64,000 nt of DNA, taken from Rhizobium sp. L43. GTDB lineage: Bacteria; Pseudomonadota; Alphaproteobacteria; Rhizobiales; Rhizobiaceae. Numbering within the stretch: position 1 is the stretch's first letter; each line of letters begins with the position of its first letter. Location: contig NZ_NWSQ01000010.1 of the NCBI RefSeq assembly GCF_002531725.1, positions 172,912 through 236,911 on the forward strand, given 5' to 3'. Shown here piece after piece: positions 17,687 through 25,451 of this stretch. Below the pieces are notes generated by a model that was not told the DNA's origin, made no database searches, and worked only from the letters and a program-made list of their open reading frames with translations. Made by a program: the position numbers and the translations under genes.

Positions 17687-17880
17687 AGGGATCTGGCCAC
17701 CGCCATGCGGTGTCGGACTTTCCCGCCGCTCCCAAGCTACGGGGGCATGATTTTGAACGCGGCTGCCGATGAAGCAGGATTGGCGGTTCGTGCGCGGTCG
17801 ATGTATGGTTTCGACAGAGAAGAGATTGGGGCAATTGCCCATCAGCTGGAAGAGCGCATCGCGCTAAATGGAGTCCGAGA

Positions 17881-18363
17881 TTGGCCGTCGCCTTCACCAA
17901 GGAAGAGAGTTTCGAAACCGCTTCGGAAACCCTGCTGCCTGATCGTCCGGTTTCGCCGCACCCGAACCTTGTCACGGAAGCGGGGTTGAAGGCTTTGGAG
18001 CTGCAACTGCAGCAGGCCCGTGAGGCTTATGATGCGGCGAGCACCATCGAAGACGTGAACGAGCGGCGGCGGCAGGCGGCCAATCCCTTGCGTGATCTTC
18101 GCTACGTCAAGGCCAGACTTGGCACCGCTCAGATCATGCCACAGCCCACGTCAAACGACACCGTCGCTTTCGGCAGCACGGTGACCTTCCGCCGCGACGA
18201 CGGGCGCGTGCAGACCTATCGCATCGTCGGGGAGGATGAAGCCGATCCCAAGGCCGGATCGATTTCCTACGTCTCGCCGGTGGCGCGGTTGCTGATGGGC
18301 AAGGCTGTCGGCGATGTGGTGGAGACGGGTGGCCAGGAGCTGGAAATCATCGCTATTGTATAG
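17881..18363 (+). CDS. GreA/GreB-family elongation-factor-like protein
   Basis: A 160-residue protein starting at TTG, with GGAG 8 nt upstream. The C-terminal half has the FKBP-like Gre domain (DTVAFGSTVTFRRDDGRVQTYRIVGEDEAD, then SPVARLLMGKAVGDVVE). The N-terminal coiled coil is short (about residues 35-80) and may be too short to reach the RNA polymerase active site through the secondary channel as canonical GreA does. It belongs to the accessory Gre-like proteins of rhizobia. Whether it stimulates transcript cleavage is unknown. Confidence 0.8.
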   Translation: MAVAFTKEESFETASETLLPDRPVSPHPNLVTEAGLKALELQLQQAREAYDAASTIEDVNERRRQAANPLRDLRYVKARLGTAQIMPQPTSNDTVAFGSTVTFRRDDGRVQTYRIVGEDEADPKAGSISYVSPVARLLMGKAVGDVVETGGQELEIIAIV

Positions 18364-18456
18364 CCTTGCTCATTATTTTGGTACCGTTTGGTACTTTATT
18401 TATCGAAGCTTTACCATCTGCGATTAGAACGATGACATTCCACATCATCGAAAGTT

Positions 18457-18816
18457 ATGCTCATGGTCAGCGCAATTTCCAGTTCTGCATCCACCATTTT
18501 GAGTTCCGCCGCCGCCAACTCGTCTTCCGGTTCGTCGGATCAGCTTGCCTCTCTCCAGGCCCAGCTTGCCGAAAAGAAGGCGGCTCTGGAGCAGACTGAG
18601 GACGAGCAAGAGAAGGCCACGATCGAAAAATCCATCGAGACGCTGGAAGCCAAGATCGCCAAGCTCGAAGCGAGCGAGAGCAGCCAAACTCAGGCGTCTG
18701 CTGCATCGAAGCCTGCCGGTGACGCTCCTGGAGAATTTTCCGGCGAAAGCGAGCGTATCGGCACGACGAATTTTGACGAGACCAGTGAGTTCGGCAGCCG
18801 CACGGCTTACGTCTGA
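18457..18816 (+). CDS. Hypothetical Ser-rich coiled-coil protein
   Basis: A 119-residue protein with a Ser/Ala-rich N-terminus (residues 1-28), a clear heptad coiled coil (about 29-72, repeated LEA/KK heptads such as LQAQLAEKKAALEQTEDE), and a flexible acidic tail. A second ATG two codons later is a possible start. The start lacks a strong ribosome-binding site. No family recognised. Composition is consistent with a real protein. Convergent with the LysR gene. Confidence 0.5.
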   Translation: MLMVSAISSSASTILSSAAANSSSGSSDQLASLQAQLAEKKAALEQTEDEQEKATIEKSIETLEAKIAKLEASESSQTQASAASKPAGDAPGEFSGESERIGTTNFDETSEFGSRTAYV

Positions 18817-18855
18817 TAGAAGCGACCCGGTTTTGCTGCATTCTTGAGTGACGCG

Positions 18856-19749
18856 TCAAAGACGGCGCTTGGCCACCGTGACGACTTCGCGCGTCAGCTC
18901 CGCCAGGCGATCGGCGGCGAGGCGGTTTATCTGCCAGTAGAGCGGCACATCCAGCGGTGTGTCGGGCACCAGCTCCACCAGCCGTCCGGATGCGAGATGC
19001 TCGCGGGTCAGCTGGGTCGGGTTCATTCCCCAGCACATGCCCGAAAGGCTCGCCTCGACGAAACTTTGCGGCGAGGGCAGCCAGTGGGTGGGGTAATCGA
19101 GATCGCGCCCGAACATCTTGCGTATCCAGTTGCTCTGCAGCCGGTCTTTCTGGTTGAAGGTCAGGGCCGGAGCATTGCGGATTGCCTCAGATGTGACGCC
19201 ATGCGGAAAGTGGCGGGCGACGAAGTCGGGCGTGGCGGTGGCGTGGTAGCGCAGGACGCCGAGCGCAAAACGCCGGCATCCGCGGACCGGCTTTTCCAAA
19301 CTGGTGACGGCGGCGATCACCCGCCCGCGCTGCAGCCATTCGGCAGTATGGTCCTGGTCGTCGACGGCGATATTCAGCAGATAGGAAGAGCTCCTGGCGA
19401 AATTCGACATGGCCTCGACGAACCATGTGCCGAGGCTGTCGGCGTTCGTCGCGATTTGAAGCGTGACCCTTTGGCGTGGTTCGTCAGGATGGACGAGAGC
19501 CGGCAGTTGCCCGAAGAGTTCGGCTTCGAGCATGCCGACATTCTCCATATGGCGGCAGAGCCATTCTCCCTTTTCCGTTGCCGTGCACGGCGTGCCTCTG
19601 ACGATGAGGACGACGCCGAGACGCTCTTCCAGCTGTTTCACGCGCTGCGAAATGGCCGAAGGGGTCACGTTCAGGACGGCCGCCGCTCTTTCGAAGCTGC
19701 CTGTCTGGACAATGGCTGCGACGGCGCGCAGGGCGGGATAATCGAGCAC
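18856..19749 (-). CDS. lysG: LysR regulator of the ArgP/LysG type
   Basis: A 297-residue LysR-type regulator starting at GTG. The N-terminal winged helix-turn-helix (residues 3-62: ALRAVAAIVQTGSFERAAAVL, PSAISQRVKQLEERLG) is typical. The C-terminal effector domain fits the ArgP/IciA/LysG subgroup, which senses Lys/Arg. It is divergent from a LysE-family exporter gene with a 101-bp shared promoter region. This is the classic lysG-lysE arrangement in which the regulator activates the exporter when basic amino acids accumulate. Confidence 0.85.
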   Translation of the reverse strand: MLDYPALRAVAAIVQTGSFERAAAVLNVTPSAISQRVKQLEERLGVVLIVRGTPCTATEKGEWLCRHMENVGMLEAELFGQLPALVHPDEPRQRVTLQIATNADSLGTWFVEAMSNFARSSSYLLNIAVDDQDHTAEWLQRGRVIAAVTSLEKPVRGCRRFALGVLRYHATATPDFVARHFPHGVTSEAIRNAPALTFNQKDRLQSNWIRKMFGRDLDYPTHWLPSPQSFVEASLSGMCWGMNPTQLTREHLASGRLVELVPDTPLDVPLYWQINRLAADRLAELTREVVTVAKRRL

Positions 19750-19850
19750 GGATTAGTTTCACTTAATCGGAGTAAGTTTGATTAACTAGTCTAATCCTCA
19801 TAATCGCGATAGCCCAACCTCACCGAAAATGAGGGGCGTTGGCCGAAGCG
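19750..19850. promoter_or_regulatory. Divergent lysG-lysE promoter region
   Basis: The 101-bp gap between the divergent regulator and exporter is AT-rich (for example TTAGTTTCACTTAATC then TTTGATTAACTAG) and contains short inverted segments typical of LysR T-N11-A sites. It must carry both promoters and the regulator's operator. The exact site cannot be fixed by eye. Confidence 0.5.
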
Positions 19851-20459
19851 ATGAATTTTTCGATTTACATAACCGGCCTGATGATGGGCCTCAGCCTGAT
19901 TGTCGCCATCGGCGCGCAGAATGCCTTCATCCTCCGCCAGGGCCTGCGCAACGAACATGTCTTCGCCGTCTGCTTCGCATGCGCGGTATCGGATGCCGCA
20001 CTGATCGTGCTTGGCGTGACCAGCCTCCATCAAATCGCTGCGTTCATGCCCTGGCTCGATCCCGTCATGCGCTATGGCGGGGCGGCATTTCTGGCCTGGT
20101 ACGGCGCCAAGAGCCTCTATTCCGCCTTGCGGTCATCCGCTACCCTCACGGCGGCGGAGGCCAAGACGGCGAGTTTCCGGCAGACGCTCATGACCTGCCT
20201 CGCGCTGACCTGGCTCAATCCGCATGTGTATCTCGATACGGTCGTGCTGCTCGGCACGATATCGACACGCTATCCCGGGCAGCAGACTTCGTTTGCCGCC
20301 GGCGCGGTGACGGGTTCCTTCCTGTTCTTCTTTTCGCTCGGATATGGCGCAACATGGCTGCGGCCGATCTTCTCGAAACCTTCGTCCTGGCGGATGCTGG
20401 AAACGCTCGTCGCTTTCACCATGTGGGTCATCGCCTTCAAGCTGCTGGGCGGCATGTGA
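19851..20459 (+). CDS. lysE: LysE/ArgO-family amino-acid exporter
   Basis: A 202-residue inner-membrane protein with about six hydrophobic helices. The N-terminal motif (GLMMGLSLIVAIGAQNAFILRQG) is diagnostic of LysE/ArgO, and the middle has LTWLNPHVYLDT. It exports lysine and/or arginine. The start was set at ATG. A TTG four codons upstream is possible. Its 3' end overlaps a convergent small open frame on the other strand. Regulated by the adjacent LysG-type protein. Confidence 0.85.
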   Translation: MNFSIYITGLMMGLSLIVAIGAQNAFILRQGLRNEHVFAVCFACAVSDAALIVLGVTSLHQIAAFMPWLDPVMRYGGAAFLAWYGAKSLYSALRSSATLTAAEAKTASFRQTLMTCLALTWLNPHVYLDTVVLLGTISTRYPGQQTSFAAGAVTGSFLFFFSLGYGATWLRPIFSKPSSWRMLETLVAFTMWVIAFKLLGGM

Positions 20460-20659
20460 CCGCCGTTCGATCGTCGATCATCCGCTTCAGCGGCCGAGGT
20501 GAGGGTGCTCAACTCCATTTCGCGGTGACAATCCGCCAGCAGATGCGACGGAAAACGCTTTAACTGCCGGATTGCATACTCATGATTCGCATCCCTGCGC
20601 CTCTGCGACTTGAATGCGGAAAGGGCCTGTACGATATTCCAGATGCTTGATTGCGTCAT
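20270..20659 (-). CDS. Small protein with a DUF1127-like N-terminus, antisense to the end of lysE
   Basis: The start is good: ATG with AAAGGAGGCCGGAC upstream. The first 50 residues (MTQSSIWNIVQALSAFKSQRR, then YAIRQLKRFPSHLLADCHRE) resemble a DUF1127-type helix and turn. The frame then runs on to 129 residues, and the last 190 bp lie on the antisense strand of lysE, where the sequence looks like shadow coding. Either the gene really has a long overlapping tail or a frameshift removed its original stop. I trust the N-terminus more than the C-terminus. Confidence 0.4.
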   Translation of the reverse strand: MTQSSIWNIVQALSAFKSQRRRDANHEYAIRQLKRFPSHLLADCHREMELSTLTSAAEADDRRSNGGHMPPSSLKAMTHMVKATSVSSIRQDEGFEKIGRSHVAPYPSEKKNRKEPVTAPAANEVCCPG

Positions 20660-20775
20660 GTCCGGCCTCCTTTGCTGGCATCATTGCTGCTGAGACTGAA
20701 GATAGGCGGTCGATTGACATTCAATCAAACAAAATGATATGGGGTTATAAATCAGAAAAATTGAAAGATGCGACG

Positions 20776-21675
20776 ATGAGCATTCCCTTTCGCCGTCCCA
20801 TTCCGCTGCTTGACAACGATGTGCTGCGTACCTTTGTTGCCATCGCCGAGACGGGCAATTTTTCGACCGCCGCAGAGGCGGTCTTCCGCACGCCATCGGC
20901 AGTGTCGATGCAGATCAAGAAGCTCGAGGAACAGCTCGGCGCGACGCTGTTTTTGCGCGACGCGCGCTCGGTATCCCTAACGCGCCATGGCGAGATGCTG
21001 CTATCCTACGCCCGCAACATCCTGGCGCTGTCGAACGAGGCGGTGTCGCGCTTCATCATGCCCGAACTCAGCGGCGTCGTGCGGCTCGGCGCGCCGGAGG
21101 ATATCGGCGAACGGCTGTTGCCGAGCATCCTGAAGAGTTTCGCCGAAAGCTATCCCGGCATCATGGTCGACGTGACGATCGACATGAGCATCGGACTGAA
21201 GAAACGCATCGAAGAGCAACGGCTCGACCTGGCATTGATCAACTGCGCGACGCGACCGTTCCCGACCGGTGGCGAGGTGGTCTACCGCGAGCGACTGGTC
21301 TGGGCCGGCGCCAGGTGTGGTTCGGCGCATCGCCGCGATCCCCTGCCGATCTCGATCTGGGAGGACGGCTGCATCTGGCGCCAGGAGGCGCTCACCCAGC
21401 TTGAACGCAACAAGCGGCCCTATCGCGTCGCCTATCTCAGCGGCCACACGATGGCGCAGCGCGCCGCCGTTCTCTCCGATCTGGCCATCGCGCCTTTGCC
21501 GCTTTCCTATGTCAACGAGGACATGGCGCTGCTCGGCCCGAATGAAGGGCTGCCGGAACTCGGTGCCTTCGATATCCGCCTGCTGACCGCCTCGCAGATG
21601 TCGGGGCCGATCGAGACGGTGGCCGACAGCATTCGCAGCGCCTTTGCCGAGAGAGCGAAGGCGGTTGCCGCCTGA
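20776..21675 (+). CDS. LysR-family transcriptional regulator
   Basis: A 299-residue LysR protein. The helix-turn-helix spans residues 10-68 (LRTFVAIAETGNFSTAAEAVFRTPSAVSMQIKKLEEQLG is intact). The effector domain begins near residue 95 (GVVRLGAPEDIGERLLPSIL). ATG start. The region just upstream (20714-20743) is AT-rich with a TTGACA element. A divergent small gene starts 116 bp upstream. The target is not obvious. In this group LrhA/HexA-like regulators control motility or secondary functions. Substrate or ligand unknown. Confidence 0.8.
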   Translation: MSIPFRRPIPLLDNDVLRTFVAIAETGNFSTAAEAVFRTPSAVSMQIKKLEEQLGATLFLRDARSVSLTRHGEMLLSYARNILALSNEAVSRFIMPELSGVVRLGAPEDIGERLLPSILKSFAESYPGIMVDVTIDMSIGLKKRIEEQRLDLALINCATRPFPTGGEVVYRERLVWAGARCGSAHRRDPLPISIWEDGCIWRQEALTQLERNKRPYRVAYLSGHTMAQRAAVLSDLAIAPLPLSYVNEDMALLGPNEGLPELGAFDIRLLTASQMSGPIETVADSIRSAFAERAKAVAA

Positions 21676-21774
21676 CGATGTCTTTCAACCGTTGAACCTT
21701 TTCTTCCCTTGTGCGTTATCGGCGCGAACGGCATAAGTGCCGTTCGGGGTTGATTTCAAACAAGGATATTCGAA

Positions 21775-21930
21775 ATGACCACAACGGCCAAAATTGCCGC
21801 AGCTTTTATGGTTCTTCTTGCCCTTTCCTCCTGTGGCAACACGATCCGTGGCATAGGAAAGGATACGGCAAACACAGTGAACGCCACCCAGGATGCCGGC
21901 CGCTCGGTCGATCGGGCTGCGAAGAAGTGA
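21775..21930 (+). CDS. Entericidin-like small lipoprotein
   Basis: A 51-residue protein. The lipoprotein signal is clear: hydrophobic core FMVLLALSSC with Cys20 as the lipid anchor. The mature part (GNTIRGIGKDTANT... AGRSVDRAAKK) matches the entericidin A/B family (EcnA/EcnB). These are tiny cell-envelope lipoproteins linked to stress and programmed lysis in enterobacteria. An AAGGA site is 8 nt upstream. It appears as a single gene with no partner (EcnA plus EcnB are paired in E. coli). Confidence 0.8.
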   Translation: MTTTAKIAAAFMVLLALSSCGNTIRGIGKDTANTVNATQDAGRSVDRAAKK

Positions 21931-21969
21931 TCGGCTGAGAGGTTTGCCGGCTTGACCGACCGTCATTTT

Positions 21970-22070
21970 GATGGCCGGGCCGGACTATCATAGATGGCCG
22001 GGTCCGGACCACCCTATCGGGTGACCGGGGCCTAACGGACGACCGGGTCGGACCATTATAAAATGGCCGA
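21970..22070. repeat. Degenerate short repeats (GRYGGCCGGGTCGGACCAT-like)
   Basis: Four to five imperfect units begin near 21970, 21993, 22020, 22039 and 22062. Each resembles GATGGCCGGG(T)CCGGACCAT. Spacing varies from 19 to 27 bp, so this is not a regular tandem array. The units are partly palindromic (CCGG centre). The block lies between the convergent ends of the entericidin-like gene and the next gene, overlapping the latter's 3' end. Possible terminator or decayed repeat. Confidence 0.4.
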
Positions 22071-22406
22071 GGGATAAGCCTTTTCGAGGCCGCCGGATCG
22101 GCTGAGGCCGGTCCGGAAGGCTTGATAGGCGGGATGCTGGCTGGAGCGGGCAGTTTCCATCAGCCTGATCTGCAGACGGTCGGGCGCCTCTGTCCCCAAC
22201 CACAGTCCGAGATTTTCGAGCTTCAGCGAGTTCAGCAACCGCGACCCGGCGGCAAAATCGAGATGGCGGCGCAGGCCTTCCAGCAGATTGTCGTCCTGAG
22301 CGGCGTTTTCCATGAGCAGCGCCAAGTATGACTTGTCAGCCTCCGCCAGCGTGGCAAGCTTTTCCGCAACGGTATCGCGGTCGGGAAAGGGAACGTTGCC
22401 AGTCAT
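22056..22406 (-). CDS. Hypothetical protein
   Basis: A 116-residue soluble, helical, acidic protein (starts MTGNVPFPDRDTVAEKLATL). There is no signal peptide, membrane segment or recognisable motif. It lies 34 bp downstream of the betaine-type binding-protein gene on the same strand and may be in its transcript. The composition is consistent with a real protein. Function unknown. Confidence 0.5.
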   Translation of the reverse strand: MTGNVPFPDRDTVAEKLATLAEADKSYLALLMENAAQDDNLLEGLRRHLDFAAGSRLLNSLKLENLGLWLGTEAPDRLQIRLMETARSSQHPAYQAFRTGLSRSGGLEKAYPSAIL

Positions 22407-22440
22407 GTCGAATCGTCCGGTCGTTGATCGTCTCCCGACG

Positions 22441-23442
22441 TTATAAGCTCGCCTTGACCTTCTCGGCTACATCCGCCGGTACCCATTTCATCCACAGGCC
22501 CTCGTAGTTGCGCAGGAAATAGATCGCGGCATCCTCGTTGCTTTCGCGGTTTTCGTCTTGCCAGGCGAGCACCTGGTTGATCGTCCCATTGTCCCATTTG
22601 CGGGTTTTGAGATAGGTGGTGACAGGCCCGGCGCGGCTGGCGAAGGACCTGGTCATCAACGTGAACGCGCGCGAGACGGGGTAGGAATTGAGTTGGGGCC
22701 TGTTACAGCCGGCAACCGCCGTACAGCGGTCCCATTCGCTCTTGTCATGACCGACGCCGAAGCTCAGCCGCGTCATGTCGTATTTGCCGAGGACCGCAGT
22801 CGGTGCCCAGTAATAGCCGAGCCAGCCGACCTTTTTGTCGAAGGCGCGGGCAATCGAGGCATCGAGCTGTTCGGGGCTGCCGGTTTCCACAAGCTCGAAG
22901 CTCTTCTTGTCGGCCGCGAGCGCCTTGAACAGATTGGTGGTCGATATCTGGCAGCTCCAGTCGGCGGGGCAATTGTAGACTGCGCCCTTCGACGCATCGT
23001 CCTCGGCCGGGAAGAGTTCGGGATGTCTCAGCGCATCTTCGACCGAGCGGATATCGGGGTGAGCGTCGGCGATGAATTTCGGGATCCACCAGCCCTCGAC
23101 GGCGCCATCGGCGAGAATCTCGGCTCCCTGCACCAACCGGCCGCTGTTGACGGCCTGATCGAGCAGGGCCCGGACGGAATTGATCCAATATTCCGAGGCG
23201 ACGTCGGGGGTGCCTTTCTCGTTCATCGAGGCGAAGGTCGGCAGGGTGTCGCCGTCGACGATGGTAACGGAGCAGCCGTAGCCCTTTTCCAGGATGATTC
23301 TGTCGAAGTTTGCTGCGATACCTGCCGAGGCCCATTTCATCTCGGCGATCGAAACCTTGCCGCACTCGGCGGCTTCGGCCGGCGCGATGGTAGAAAGAGC
23401 CGCGGCAAAGACGGCCGTCATCAGATACGTCTTCATCGTCAT
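22441..23442 (-). CDS. Glycine-betaine/choline-type ABC transporter substrate-binding protein
   Basis: A 333-residue periplasmic protein with a signal peptide (residues 3-24, ending PAEAAE). The body resembles the OpuAC/ProX family: the strand-loop KVSIAEMKWASAGIAANFDR near the N-terminus, a Trp/Tyr-rich ligand region (SEYWIN, GWWIPKF, GWLGYYWAPT), and a C-terminal WQDENRESNEDAA. It would deliver betaine, choline or a related compound. No permease or ATPase gene is adjacent, so the transport partner must be encoded elsewhere. The start could be either of two close ATGs (23442 or 23436). Confidence 0.8.
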   Translation of the reverse strand: MTMKTYLMTAVFAAALSTIAPAEAAECGKVSIAEMKWASAGIAANFDRIILEKGYGCSVTIVDGDTLPTFASMNEKGTPDVASEYWINSVRALLDQAVNSGRLVQGAEILADGAVEGWWIPKFIADAHPDIRSVEDALRHPELFPAEDDASKGAVYNCPADWSCQISTTNLFKALAADKKSFELVETGSPEQLDASIARAFDKKVGWLGYYWAPTAVLGKYDMTRLSFGVGHDKSEWDRCTAVAGCNRPQLNSYPVSRAFTLMTRSFASRAGPVTTYLKTRKWDNGTINQVLAWQDENRESNEDAAIYFLRNYEGLWMKWVPADVAEKVKASL

Positions 23443-23874
23443 TCCCCGAATTTTTAGGCGGACGCGCGGCCGGATTTGCAATCCACCGACAAGGCTGTCC
23501 GGCGGCTCGTCGCAGGCGATGGTCAACAATGGCGCATTTTGGCGAAGCCTACGCGTTCGCTCGCAGAAATCAACCGCCTTCTGCTCATGGTTGCGTATCT
23601 AAATAGTTGAATTCGAAGAATTTATGTCAATATCCCCAAAATGGCGCCCTCGGGCGAAACGCACGCTCTTCGCGATCTTCTGCAGAAATTTCGGCGAGAA
23701 TGTCAAAAAACATCGAAATTAACTTTTGCGTAAGCCTTCAATAACTCTCCGGTAAGAATGTGCCGTTATCAGTTGGGTCGTGGCGGGAATGACCGCCGCT
23801 TCTCTGGTTCAGGTAGTGCGTACTGGGGAGAGCGAGCTTCGCCGTGTAGGGGCGAAGACGCCTGAGTTTTCGGC

Positions 23875-23906
23875 AAACCGCGCAGAGCCAAGGCGATGCG
23901 CGGTTT
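23875..23906 (+). terminator. Hairpin with T-run in the cobQ leader
   Basis: AAACCGCGC and GCGCGGTTT form a 9-bp stem around a 14-nt loop and are followed by T-rich sequence. It lies about 90 bp upstream of cobQ. It is too close to be the end of another gene on this strand, because the upstream gene is divergent. It could attenuate cobQ or be a small transcript's end. A second hairpin (CTTCGCC...GGCGAAG) lies just upstream. No cobalamin-riboswitch signature (B12 box) was found here. Confidence 0.4.
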
Positions 23907-23996
23907 TCGCGTTTATGCGCGGAGCCGCAGCCGGGCCAAGCCTTGACCTGGTGTCGACGCCCATTGTAGGCCTCGCCTCAGCGAAAGGCGGCCACC

Positions 23997-25451
23997 ATGG
24001 CAAGAGCGATCATGCTGCAGGGAACCGGCTCGGATGTCGGCAAGACGGTGCTGGTCGCGGGCCTCTGCCGGCTGGCGGCCAATCGCGGGCTTGCCGTCCG
24101 GCCGTTCAAGCCACAGAACATGTCGAACAATGCGGCTGTTGCCGACGATGGCGGTGAGATCGGCCGGGCGCAGTGGCTGCAGTCGCTGGCCGCGCGCACG
24201 CCATCCTCGGTGCACATGAACCCGGTGCTGCTCAAGCCGCAATCGGACAATGGCAGCCAGATCATCGTGCAGGGCAGGGTGTTCGGCCAAGCCAAGGGGC
24301 GCGACTACCAGCGGCTGAAGCCGCAGCTGCTCGGCGCCGTGCTCGAAAGCTTCGAGAAAGTGGCTGCGGGTGCCGATCTCGTTATCGTCGAAGGTGCGGG
24401 ATCGCCGGCCGAGATCAATCTCAGGCCCGGCGATATCGCCAATATGGGCTTTGCGACACGGGCCGGCGTGCCTGTCGTGCTCGTCGGCGATATCGACCGC
24501 GGCGGCGTCATCGCCTCACTTGTGGGCACGCATGCGATCCTCGACGAGGGCGACCGGGCGATGATTGCGGGCTATATCATCAACAAGTTCCGCGGCGACA
24601 TCTCGCTGTTTGACGACGGCATCCGCGCCATCGAAGGCTTTACCGGCTGGCCGTGTTTCGGCGTCGTGCCATGGCTGCAGGGCGCTGCGCGCCTGCCGGC
24701 CGAAGATTCGGTCGTGCTCGAACGGCTGGCGAAGGGCGGAGCGGGGGCGCTGAAGATCGCCGTGCCGGTGCTGCCGCGCATCGCCAATTTCGACGATCTC
24801 GACCCGCTGCGGACCGAGCCGGATGTCGAGCTCACCTTCGTGCGATCGGGCGAGCGGTTGCCTGCCGACGCAGGTCTCATCGTCCTTCCCGGCTCGAAAT
24901 CGACGATATCGGATCTTGCCGATTTCAGGGCCGCGGGCTGGGACCGCGATCTCCAGGCGCATGTCAGGCGCGGCGGCCGGGTGATCGGCATTTGCGGCGG
25001 CTACCAAATGCTCGGGCGGACCGTGCATGATCCGCTTGGGCTCGAGGGCGGGACGCTGGAGACGCCGGGGCTTGCGCTTCTCGAGGTCGAGACCGAGATG
25101 GCGCCGGAGAAAACCGTGCGCAACAGCCAGGCCCGCTCGACCGAATACGATACGCCGCTTGCCGGCTACCAGATCCATCTCGGCATCACCCGCGGCCCGG
25201 ATTGCATCAGGCCTTCGGCGATCGTCGACGGCGTGCCCGATGGGGCGCTGTCGGCCGACGGCCGGATCATGGGCACCTATCTGCACGGGCTTTTTGGCAG
25301 CGACACCTACCGCGCCCGGCTGCTTCAAAGCTTCGGGCTCTCGGGCGAAGGTGGCAACTACCGCGAAAGCGTCGACCGGGCACTCGACGAGATCGCGAGT
25401 GGCCTGGAGAAACATCTCGACCCGCGCTGGCTTGCAGGGCTGCTTGGATAG
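23997..25451 (+). CDS. cobQ: Cobyric acid synthase CobQ
   Basis: A 484-residue cytoplasmic enzyme that amidates four carboxyl groups (b, d, e and g) of adenosylcobyrinic acid a,c-diamide, using glutamine and ATP. The N-terminal ATPase (dethiobiotin-synthetase-like) has the P-loop QGTGSDVGKT. The central motif VEGAGSPAEINL is characteristic. The C-terminal glutamine-amidotransferase domain contains GICGGYQM with the catalytic Cys and YLHGLFGS with the His. The length is typical of the family. It stands alone, 8 kb from the other cob genes, after a 550-bp region of which the last 240 bp is a structured leader. Confidence 0.95.
   Translation: MARAIMLQGTGSDVGKTVLVAGLCRLAANRGLAVRPFKPQNMSNNAAVADDGGEIGRAQWLQSLAARTPSSVHMNPVLLKPQSDNGSQIIVQGRVFGQAKGRDYQRLKPQLLGAVLESFEKVAAGADLVIVEGAGSPAEINLRPGDIANMGFATRAGVPVVLVGDIDRGGVIASLVGTHAILDEGDRAMIAGYIINKFRGDISLFDDGIRAIEGFTGWPCFGVVPWLQGAARLPAEDSVVLERLAKGGAGALKIAVPVLPRIANFDDLDPLRTEPDVELTFVRSGERLPADAGLIVLPGSKSTISDLADFRAAGWDRDLQAHVRRGGRVIGICGGYQMLGRTVHDPLGLEGGTLETPGLALLEVETEMAPEKTVRNSQARSTEYDTPLAGYQIHLGITRGPDCIRPSAIVDGVPDGALSADGRIMGTYLHGLFGSDTYRARLLQSFGLSGEGGNYRESVDRALDEIASGLEKHLDPRWLAGLLG

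Noticed and set aside
17705..17989. Open frame of 94 codons before the GreA-like gene
   Set aside because: It overlaps the 5' end of the GreA-like gene out of frame, its C-terminus is a shadow of that gene, and it has no convincing ribosome-binding site or family.
23760..23996. Possible second cobalamin riboswitch in front of cobQ
   Set aside because: None of the conserved blocks (GAAAAGGGAA, GCCACTG, AGCCAGGAGACCTGCC) is present in this leader.
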